Of a stretch of 54,711 nucleotides of DNA, positions 36,890-42,723 are shown one piece after another. Numbering within the stretch: position 1 is the first letter of the stretch; every line of letters begins with the position of its first letter. This DNA is from Trueperaceae bacterium (GTDB lineage: Bacteria > Deinococcota > Deinococci > Deinococcales > Trueperaceae). The stretch is taken from assembly GCA_023954415.1 (NCBI GenBank), contig JAMLIB010000013.1:1-54711 (forward strand), written 5' to 3'. Position numbers and translations under genes: made by a program. The notes under the pieces are model-generated. The model was not told the DNA's origin. It saw nothing but the letters and a program-made list of their open reading frames with translations, and ran no database searches.

Positions 36890-36970
36890 GGGCCACCCAG
36901 GCTTCCCCGGGTGGCCCGATGCGCATGTCCGACATGTCAACCGTTTCAATCCACGGCGCCAGGGCACCGG
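36890..36970 (-). ncRNA. crRNA-like RNA between cas3 and cas5c (putative CreR/CreTA-like guide)
   Basis: Read on the minus strand from the predicted start at about 36970: a 6-bp hairpin CGGTGC-CCTG-GCGCCG (36969-36954), the tail TGGATTGAAAC (36953-36943), a guide GGTTGACATGTCGGACATGC... of 25 nt (36942-36918), and a 9-bp hairpin GGGCCACCC / GGGTGGCCC (36917-36890). The tail differs from the array's repeat tail (AGGATTGAAAC) only in its first base and is the size of the 11-nt Cas5c 5' handle. So the RNA would be bound by Cas5c and loaded into Cascade as a single short crRNA. The upstream extended -10 lies at 36986-36977. Function is inferred; the structure is seen directly. Confidence 0.7.
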
Positions 36971-36976
36971 ACGTGA

Positions 36977-36986
36977 ATCGTAGCAC
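36977..36986 (-). promoter_or_regulatory. Leftward extended -10 promoter of the crRNA-like RNA
   Basis: Minus-strand GTGCTACGAT contains TG-n-TACGAT, an extended -10. The start site predicted 6-8 bases downstream (about 36970) coincides with the first base of the pseudo-repeat hairpin. With 17-base spacing the -35 region (37000-37005, GCGACT) is weak and lies inside the guide-matching target. Confidence 0.5.
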
Positions 36987-37002
36987 TATCGAGGCGCGAA
37001 GT

Positions 37003-37024
37003 CGCGTCCTACAGAGCAACCGAA
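37003..37024 (-). promoter_or_regulatory. Protospacer-like target of the crRNA-like RNA, with TTC PAM
   Basis: On the minus strand TTC (37024-37022) is followed by GGTTGCTCTGTAGGACGCG (37021-37003). Compared with the guide, positions 1-5, 9-11, 13-16 and 19 are identical (13 of 19). Mismatches at 6, 12 and 18 are at bases flipped out in type I Cascade duplexes; 7, 8 and 17 are true mismatches. TTC is the canonical type I-C PAM. The site lies between the two divergent extended -10 promoters. Confidence 0.6.
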
Positions 37025-37034
37025 CGACTCATTT

Positions 37035-37044
37035 GTGCTACGGT
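37035..37044 (+). promoter_or_regulatory. Rightward extended -10 promoter of the cas5c operon
   Basis: GTGCTACGGT contains TG-n-TACGGT, an extended -10, and is an inverted copy (9 of 10 bases) of the leftward promoter at 36977-36986. Its -35 position (37016-37021) falls on the PAM-proximal part of the guide target. The predicted leader to the cas5c ATG is about 135 bases and includes a small hairpin GGTTC-GAA-GAACC (37094-37106). Confidence 0.45.
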
Positions 37045-37186
37045 GAAGCCGGGCACGCTTTGAGTCGAGCGCCCAGCTCCGGCTCAGAAGGGAGGTTCGA
37101 AGAACCGCGCGGAAAGGGAGCGCAGAAGAGGGCCGGGCTTGATCTGGCTGGCCCTCAATTCAGTTCCGGTTAGAGGAGCCTGGGAT

Positions 37187-37894
37187 ATGAAGGAGAAAGA
37201 GTTGGTCGAGGTCAAGGTCTGGGGTCCCTACGCACTGTTCACGCGGCCAGAATCCAAAGTGGAGCGTGTGACATACGACGTCATGACGCCTAGTGCGGCT
37301 CGCGGCGTGTTGGAAGGCATCTTGTGGCGGCCGGCCTTCTCTTGGCAGGTTAGAGAGATAGCCGTCCTCCGGCCCATCAAGCGGCTCTCCATGCTCCGTA
37401 ACGAGGTCAATTCGGTGGCATCTGTGAGAAGCGCGCGAGCGTGGCAGGCTGCGGGCGGCGGGTTTTACGCCGAGGGGGACCGGGCCCAGCGGCACTCCCT
37501 GTTCCTGAAGGATGTCTCCTACATCATCAAAGCGGATGTCGTCCTCAAGCCTCATGCCGCCGACCCCGTAGCCAAGTACGTCGAGATGTTCAATAGGCGT
37601 GTCCGGAAGGGGCAGTGCCATAACCAGCCGTACCTGGGCACCCGAGAATGCAGTGCTTTCTTCGAGCCCCCTCACGGGACGGAGGCGCCGATCGAACTTA
37701 ACCTCGACTTGGGCCGGATGCTGTTCGATCTGGAGATTCGGCCTGCGAAGAAGGGTCGCCTCAAGTACGTTTCACACGACGAGAACGGGGTTGGTCGGGT
37801 TGTGAGCGGCACCGCCGTACCTCGGTACTTTCACGGAGCGCTTCGGGGCGGCGTGCTGACGGTTCCACCTGAACTTTACGCAGGGAGCAGCTGA
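37187..37894 (+). CDS. cas5c: CRISPR-associated protein Cas5c (Cas5d), crRNA-processing nuclease
   Basis: A 235-residue RAMP protein. In type I-C, which lacks Cas6, this subunit cuts the repeat RNA and keeps the 5' handle at the foot of Cascade. It starts ELVEVKVWGPYALFTRPESK, has YDVMTPSAARGVLEGILWRP (family signature, residues about 28-47), the Lys/Tyr/His-rich RNA face and a Gly-rich C terminus FHGALRGGVLTVPP. The ATG at 37187 has AGAGGAG eight bases upstream; an in-frame ATG at 37139 lacks a ribosome site. Its TGA overlaps the cas8c ATG by one base. Confidence 0.96.
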   Translation: MKEKELVEVKVWGPYALFTRPESKVERVTYDVMTPSAARGVLEGILWRPAFSWQVREIAVLRPIKRLSMLRNEVNSVASVRSARAWQAAGGGFYAEGDRAQRHSLFLKDVSYIIKADVVLKPHAADPVAKYVEMFNRRVRKGQCHNQPYLGTRECSAFFEPPHGTEAPIELNLDLGRMLFDLEIRPAKKGRLKYVSHDENGVGRVVSGTAVPRYFHGALRGGVLTVPPELYAGSS

Positions 37895-39702
37895 TGCTAC
37901 TGCCCGCCTTGATCGCGTATGAGCAGAGAAAGGTTCGCGAGGACGAGAGTTTTGAGGTGCAACTGGGCGTTGTTCCCTCAGGGTACCAGCGCCAACCTGT
38001 TAAAGGGTTCGTCGAGCTGGATGCGCAGGGTGAGTTCGTCCGTTTTCGGCCCACTGCGGGCAGCGACCCGAAGAAGGACCGAGGGCGTGTCTACATAGTT
38101 CCTCACATCATGCGGTCGTCGGCGATAAGGCCTAAGCTCCTTGCCGACAACGCGGAGTACGTGTTCGGCATCGGAAGGAAGACTGACGAGCACGATCCGA
38201 AAGTGGCGCAGCGCCATGCTGCTTTCATCGAAGCAGTGCAAGAGTGTTTCGAGGCCACAGGCAACGCGAGTGTGGGCGCGGTGTTGCGGTACCTCAAGGA
38301 TGCACGATCCGCGCCGGCGTTCGGGGATTCGTTCGATCCGACCTTGAACTACAGCTTCATGGTCGGCGAGCGAAGGCCGTTCGAGGACGAAGACGTCCAG
38401 GCTTACTGGGCGTCCAAGACCATCGGCTCAGGGGAGGTCACCGACGACGGTGACATGGCCGAGTCGATGATCTCCGGCGACGTCGGGCAGCTGATGTCTG
38501 CGGAGCCGGTCAAGATCAAGGGTATCCCGGGTGGTCAAGTGTCGGGTATGAACCTCGTGTCGGCGAACGCGCCGGCGTTCTTGTCATACGGCCTAGGCTC
38601 TTCGGCGCAAGCACCGATCTTGGCCGTCGAGGCCGAGACGTACGCCAACGGCCTGAACCGCCTTCTGAGCGACGACTCCACGCGCTACTCTATCGGTCCA
38701 GTCGTATATGTGTTCTGGACGGGGCATGGGGATGTGCCGCCCGTGGCAGATGCCCTTGCCGGCGGTCCTGCGGTCGATCTCTTCGGGCTGGACGACGACA
38801 CCTCTCCACGTTCCGGCCGACCGGAACAGATTCGCACAAGGCTGAAGAGCATCTGGACTGGGGAAGGCCACTCGCTGGTCCTGGACTCAGAGTTCTTCGC
38901 CGTCGCCCTCTCGGCTAGCGGCTCACGAGTCGTCATCCGAAGCTTCGTGCAGTCGACGGTTCAAGAACTGATGGGCCGGCTGGCATACTTCTTCGCTGCT
39001 CAGATGCTGGTGCAGTGGGACGGTTCGGCGCCCAAGCCGCAAGGCATCTACTCGCTGGCCGCGAGCCTAGTGCGGAACTTCAAGAAGGAGGCCTCCCCCC
39101 AAGGGATCGAGAGCCTGGTCGCTTTCGCCCTATCGGGAGCAAGGCTACCCTATGACTTCCTAGCACGTTTGGCGGGCCGTAACCGTGCAGAGCGGCGTGT
39201 GACGTACCCGCGTGCCGTCCTTACGAAGATGACGCTCACAAGTCTTGGAGTGATTCCCATGGGAGAACTAGAACAGGTTGACGCATCGAACCCGGACGTA
39301 GGTTACCAACTCGGTCGGCTTCTTGCCGTGCTGGATGGGATTCAGCGGTCTGCCTTGGGCAAAGGCGTCAACGCTACTCTGTCAGATCGTTTCTATGGCT
39401 CCATGAGTACGGCGCCATTAAGCGTCTTTGGACGAATCATGCAGGGCGCTCAGCCGCATCTTGCTCGGCTAAGGAAGGAGCGTCCGGGGGCCTACAATCG
39501 AGTGACCGCTACCCTCGAGGAAGTTATGGGTCGTATCGACGCAGGCTCCGTGCCGCGAGTGCTGACGCTAGAACAGCAAGCGCTTTTCGCGCTCGGCTAT
39601 TACCACCAGAGGGCAGAGGTCGGACGCAACATTGCGGCGCACAAGCTCGCGAAGCTCGGCGAGGGAACCGAGAACGCACTTGAGGAGGAAGATGATGGCT
39701 AG
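37894..39702 (+). CDS. cas8c: CRISPR-associated protein Cas8c (Csd1), Cascade large subunit
   Basis: A 602-residue Csd1-family protein, the large subunit that reads the PAM and starts R-loop formation. Features: LLPALIAYEQRKVREDESFE at the N terminus, GFVELDAQGEFVRFRP, the long middle domain with LTYGLG-like SFLSYGLGSSAQAPI (near 228), and VVYVFWTGHG. The C-terminal ~150 residues are helical (VGYQLGRLLAVLDGIQRSAL, RFYGSMSTAPLSVF, LEQQALFALGYYHQRAEV) and correspond to the small subunit Cas11c. It overlaps cas5c by one base and the cas7c start by eight to eleven bases. Length matches the family. Confidence 0.95.
   Translation: MLLPALIAYEQRKVREDESFEVQLGVVPSGYQRQPVKGFVELDAQGEFVRFRPTAGSDPKKDRGRVYIVPHIMRSSAIRPKLLADNAEYVFGIGRKTDEHDPKVAQRHAAFIEAVQECFEATGNASVGAVLRYLKDARSAPAFGDSFDPTLNYSFMVGERRPFEDEDVQAYWASKTIGSGEVTDDGDMAESMISGDVGQLMSAEPVKIKGIPGGQVSGMNLVSANAPAFLSYGLGSSAQAPILAVEAETYANGLNRLLSDDSTRYSIGPVVYVFWTGHGDVPPVADALAGGPAVDLFGLDDDTSPRSGRPEQIRTRLKSIWTGEGHSLVLDSEFFAVALSASGSRVVIRSFVQSTVQELMGRLAYFFAAQMLVQWDGSAPKPQGIYSLAASLVRNFKKEASPQGIESLVAFALSGARLPYDFLARLAGRNRAERRVTYPRAVLTKMTLTSLGVIPMGELEQVDASNPDVGYQLGRLLAVLDGIQRSALGKGVNATLSDRFYGSMSTAPLSVFGRIMQGAQPHLARLRKERPGAYNRVTATLEEVMGRIDAGSVPRVLTLEQQALFALGYYHQRAEVGRNIAAHKLAKLGEGTENALEEEDDG
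39259..39702 (+). CDS. cas11c: Probable Cas11c small subunit from an internal start in cas8c
   Basis: In other type I-C systems the small Cascade subunit is translated from an in-frame internal start in cas8c. Here an in-frame ATG at 39259 (residue 456, MGELEQVDASNPDVGYQ) is preceded by GGAG with eight-base spacing. The product would be 147 residues, all-helical, with the same C terminus as Cas8c. Size and position agree with known Cas11c; the start is inferred from the sequence alone. Confidence 0.6.
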   Translation: MGELEQVDASNPDVGYQLGRLLAVLDGIQRSALGKGVNATLSDRFYGSMSTAPLSVFGRIMQGAQPHLARLRKERPGAYNRVTATLEEVMGRIDAGSVPRVLTLEQQALFALGYYHQRAEVGRNIAAHKLAKLGEGTENALEEEDDG

Positions 39703-40585
39703 AGTCGATGACGTTTCGGTGCGGCACGATTTTGTCCTGTTGTTCGATGTTGAGAACGGTAACCCGAACGGGGATCCGGACGCCGGCAACTTACCGCGCA
39801 TAGATCCCGAGACGGGTCGAGGCCTCGTGACGGACGTGGCGCTCAAGCGGAAAGTGCGGAACTACGTTGACGCTTTGCGCGGCAACGAAGGACGCTACAA
39901 AATCTACGTTCAGCAAGGAGCAATCCTCAACGATCAGAACAAGCGTGCTTATACCGATCTGAACATCAAGCCTCAATCCAAGATCGAGTCGCCCGGCGTT
40001 CGTAAGTGGATGTGCGAAAACTTCTTCGACGTTCGGACCTTCGGTGCCGTCATGAGCACGGATGTCAATGCGGGTCAGGTCCGTGGCCCCGTCCAGCTCA
40101 CCATGGGACGATCTGTCGACAGCATCTTGGGCCTGGACATCTCCATAACGCGGGTTGCCTTGACCAAGGCTAGCGATAAGTCGACGAAAAGCGATACTGG
40201 TGAGGATCAAGCGACTCACGGAACGATGGGTCGCAAGGCCTTCATCCCGTACGGCCTATATGTTGCCAACGGCTTCATAATCCCTGCGTTCGCAGAGGAT
40301 ACGGGTTTCAGCGATGAGGACCTGGCACTCCTCTGGCAGGCTCTCGTGAGCATGTGGGACCTGGATCGCTCGGCTTCAAGAGGCCTTACGTCCTGCAGGG
40401 GGCTCTACGTGTTCACACATTCGTCGAAACTCGGCGAGGCGCCTGCCCACAAGCTCTTGGAGCGCATCAAGCCTAGCAGGCGACCCGACGTTCAAGTGGC
40501 GAGGAGCTTTGCTGATTATGAGGTCTCGGTCGAGAGGGACGGACTCCCAACTGGTGTGGAACTCCATGTGATAACGGAGGGGTAA
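39695..40585 (+). CDS. cas7c: CRISPR-associated protein Cas7c (Csd2), Cascade backbone
   Basis: A 296-residue RAMP-fold backbone subunit that polymerises along the crRNA. It shows VRHDFVLLFDVENGNPNGDPD (residues 6-26, family signature quoted in part), RGLVTDVALKRKVRNYVD, FFDVRTFGAVMSTDVNAGQV, GPVQLTMGRSVDSILGLDI and GTMGRKAFIPYGLYV (Csd2 landmarks). GAGGAGG gives six-base spacing to the ATG at 39695; an ATG at 39692 is possible. It overlaps the end of cas8c, so translation is coupled. Confidence 0.96.
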   Translation: MARVDDVSVRHDFVLLFDVENGNPNGDPDAGNLPRIDPETGRGLVTDVALKRKVRNYVDALRGNEGRYKIYVQQGAILNDQNKRAYTDLNIKPQSKIESPGVRKWMCENFFDVRTFGAVMSTDVNAGQVRGPVQLTMGRSVDSILGLDISITRVALTKASDKSTKSDTGEDQATHGTMGRKAFIPYGLYVANGFIIPAFAEDTGFSDEDLALLWQALVSMWDLDRSASRGLTSCRGLYVFTHSSKLGEAPAHKLLERIKPSRRPDVQVARSFADYEVSVERDGLPTGVELHVITEG

Positions 40586-40588
40586 TCG

Positions 40589-41200
40589 ATGGATGACCCG
40601 ATCCCGATCTCTGCACTGCAGCACTTCCTTTACTGTCCTCGTCAGTGCGCTCTCATTCACCTCGAGCAGTCGTACTCGGAGAACATCTACACGCTGCGTG
40701 GCAACCGGGTGCACGAGAAGGTTCACGAGTCGGGTTCCGAAGCCCTTGCTGGCGTCAGAGTAGAGCGCGCTTTGCCGCTCTACTCTGACGCGCTCGGTTT
40801 GACTGGGGTAGCAGACGTTGTCGAGTTCCTAGAGGATGGCACGCCGTATCCAGTTGAGTACAAGGCCGGGGCGCGCAAGGCACGGGTCGCTGACGAGGTT
40901 CAGCTCTGTGCTCAGGCCATGTGTCTTGAAGAGATGCTAAGGATCCCTGTGCCTGAAGGCAGCATCTACTACGATCGCTCGCGCCGGCGGCGCATCGTCG
41001 CGTTCACCGATGAACTCCGCACTAGAGTCGTTTCCACGAGCCAGGAAGTCAGGAAGCTACTCGACTCAGACGCGGTGCCGCCACCTCTGGCCGACGAGCG
41101 GTGTGAGTCGTGCTCGCTCTCCGAGACCTGCATGCCAACCGAGATCGTCGATTGGAGGAATCGGTTCACGGATCCCTTCAAGGTAGTCGATCCGTCATGA
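40589..41200 (+). CDS. cas4: CRISPR-associated exonuclease Cas4
   Basis: A 203-residue RecB-like nuclease that trims prespacers and selects PAM during adaptation. N-terminal ISALQHFLYCPRQCALIH with the first cluster Cys, then ALGLTGVADVVEF (motif with Asp), PYPVEYKAGARKARVADEVQ (Glu-x-Lys and Gln of the RecB core, residues about 88-107) and CESCSLSETCMP near 170 with three more Cys for a 4Fe-4S cluster. Starts three bases after cas7c; its TGA overlaps the cas1 ATG by four bases. Confidence 0.96.
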   Translation: MDDPIPISALQHFLYCPRQCALIHLEQSYSENIYTLRGNRVHEKVHESGSEALAGVRVERALPLYSDALGLTGVADVVEFLEDGTPYPVEYKAGARKARVADEVQLCAQAMCLEEMLRIPVPEGSIYYDRSRRRRIVAFTDELRTRVVSTSQEVRKLLDSDAVPPPLADERCESCSLSETCMPTEIVDWRNRFTDPFKVVDPS

Positions 41201-42228
41201 CGCAATTGCTGAACACCATGTTCGTGCAGACCCAGGGCAGCTACCTTCGACTCGATCACGACACGGTCAAGATCGAGGTGGGTGGTGAGCATCGGCTTCA
41301 GGTGCCATTGCATCATTTGAGCGGGTTAGTTGTGTTTGGCAACGTGTTACTGAGCCCGTTCTTGATTCATAGGTTCGCTGCAGACGGTCGATCGATCGTT
41401 TGGCTCACGGAGAGTGGTCGGTTCAAGGGGCGCCTCACGCCACCGACCACGGGTAATGTCCTGCTCCGTAGGGCCCAGCATGCTGCCCTTGACGACGTGC
41501 AGACATCACTTTCGATCGCCAGGAACACCGTGGCAGGCAAGATCCAGAACGCGCGCACGACGCTACTTCGAAGCGCGAGGGACCTGAAGGGTACTGCAGA
41601 GGAGGGGGGCTTGCGTGGTGCCGCTGAGGTCCATGCGGACGCAATTCGACGCTTGTCGGGCGCTAGATACACCGATGAACTTCTTGGGCTCGAGGGCGAC
41701 GCTGCTCGAGCATACTTCGCGGTGTTCCACTCGATGATCAGGAATTCAGATGAGACTTTCGAGTTCCGGGGAAGGAGCCGGCGCCCGCCTCTCGATGCGA
41801 CCAATGCTCTTCTCTCGTTCCTGTACGGCGTGCTCCGTAACGACTGCGTCTCCGCGCTTGAAAGCGTGGGGTTAGACCCGCAGATCGGCTTCCTACACGC
41901 TTTGCGGCCCGGGCGGCCGGCGCTCGCGCTGGACCTGATGGAGGAGCTACGAGCACCACTCGTAGACCGGCTGGTCCTCACGCTTATAAACCTGAGACAG
42001 GTCGGCCCAGGAGGCTTCAAACAACGTCCAGGTGGTGCAGTGGAGCTTGACGAGGCCACGCGAAAGAAGGTGATCGTTGCCTACCAGGAGCGCAAACGGG
42101 TGGAAGTGAGTCATCCAGTCCTGAAGAAGGCGATTCCAATGGGACTAGTTCCGCATATTCAGGCACGTCTGCTGGCACGGCATTTGCGTGGTGACATCCC
42201 GGAGTATCCTCCCTACCTATTCAGGTAG
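41197..42228 (+). CDS. cas1: CRISPR-associated integrase Cas1
   Basis: A 343-residue type I-C Cas1, which with Cas2 integrates new spacers at the leader end. N-terminal beta domain (LLNTMFVQTQGSYLRLDHDT, LHHLSGLVVFGNVLLSP, LTESGRFKGRL), C-terminal helical catalytic domain with Glu in ELLGLEGDAARAYF (near 167), His in IGFLHALRPGRPALALDLME (near 233) and Asp in the same segment: the Glu-His-Asp triad is intact. ATG at 41197 overlaps the cas4 stop. Length is usual, so adaptation should be functional, in line with the long array. Confidence 0.97.
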   Translation: MTQLLNTMFVQTQGSYLRLDHDTVKIEVGGEHRLQVPLHHLSGLVVFGNVLLSPFLIHRFAADGRSIVWLTESGRFKGRLTPPTTGNVLLRRAQHAALDDVQTSLSIARNTVAGKIQNARTTLLRSARDLKGTAEEGGLRGAAEVHADAIRRLSGARYTDELLGLEGDAARAYFAVFHSMIRNSDETFEFRGRSRRPPLDATNALLSFLYGVLRNDCVSALESVGLDPQIGFLHALRPGRPALALDLMEELRAPLVDRLVLTLINLRQVGPGGFKQRPGGAVELDEATRKKVIVAYQERKRVEVSHPVLKKAIPMGLVPHIQARLLARHLRGDIPEYPPYLFR

Positions 42229-42236
42229 TGTTCCCA

Positions 42237-42527
42237 ATGAACGTTCTTGTTGCTTACGACGTCAATACTGAATCGAAGGCGGGACGGCGACGGCTCGCTA
42301 AGGTGGCTCAGACTTGCAAAGCCTTCGGTCAGCGGGTTCAGTTCTCAGTGTTTGAGTGTCGAGTCGACGAATCGCTCTACGAGGACCTCATAGCGAAGTT
42401 GTCGAAGATCATCAATCCAGCCAGCGATAGCCTGCGTGTTTACAAGCTTCGAGGCGATCGCGAAGACTACCTCGAGCATTTCGGGTTGGATCGTTACGTC
42501 GACTTCGACGACCCGTTGGTAGTTTAG
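42237..42527 (+). CDS. cas2: CRISPR-associated protein Cas2
   Basis: A 96-residue ferredoxin-fold protein, the dimeric centre of the Cas1-Cas2 integrase. It begins MNVLVAYDVNTESKAGRRRL with the conserved Asp at the end of strand 1, then GQRVQFSVFECRVDESLYEDL and the C-terminal strand DYLEHFGLDRYVDFDDPLVV. The ATG at 42237 matches known I-C Cas2 starts; a GTG at 42228 overlapping the cas1 stop would add MFP. The array leader follows directly. Confidence 0.96.
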   Translation: MNVLVAYDVNTESKAGRRRLAKVAQTCKAFGQRVQFSVFECRVDESLYEDLIAKLSKIINPASDSLRVYKLRGDREDYLEHFGLDRYVDFDDPLVV

Positions 42528-42723
42528 GGGACGGTATCGGTGTCCTGCGCGAACCCATAGTGCTAGTCAAACGGCGGTGGGTTCGCGCTTGCCATATGTG
42601 GCCAGTGTGGCGGGAACCTTGAAAATCTAGATTACTCTTGGTCGGGTTTTTGGGGCTCCATGATAGGGCTTCGCGAAAAGGGTCTGGGATGTAGCGTTCT
42701 GAACGGCGTGTTCTAATGGGGCT
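42528..42723 (+). promoter_or_regulatory. CRISPR leader
   Basis: The 196 bases between cas2 and the first repeat are richer in A/T than the surroundings and include an 11-bp inverted repeat GCGCGAACCCA / TGGGTTCGCGC (42547-42557 and 42578-42588, 20-base loop). The repeat orientation (ending GGATTGAAAC) and the decay at the far end show that transcription and insertion occur from this side. No confident -35/-10 pair was found. Confidence 0.75.

Noticed and set aside
36890-36917. Hairpin after cas3 as an ordinary intrinsic terminator
   Set aside because: The 9-bp stem is strong but no T-run follows on either strand; it fits equally as the 3' hairpin of the minus-strand crRNA-like RNA.
36943-36968. 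Pseudo-repeat as a mere stray fragment of the local array
   Set aside because: Its stem sequence differs wholly from the array repeat while the hairpin-plus-handle architecture is kept, and it has its own promoter-like element, guide and terminal hairpin, so simple debris is a poor explanation.
37043-37063. Six-codon open frame (VKPGTL) at the rightward promoter, considered as a CreT-like mini toxin
   Set aside because: It starts inside the -10, has no Shine-Dalgarno, and has no rare-codon feature I can show; a cas-repressing role for the guide fits better.
37094-37106. tRNA-like T-arm word GGTTCGAA
   Set aside because: It is a short hairpin GGTTC-GAA-GAACC; no acceptor, D or anticodon arms surround it. 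No tRNA or rRNA gene was found anywhere in the window.
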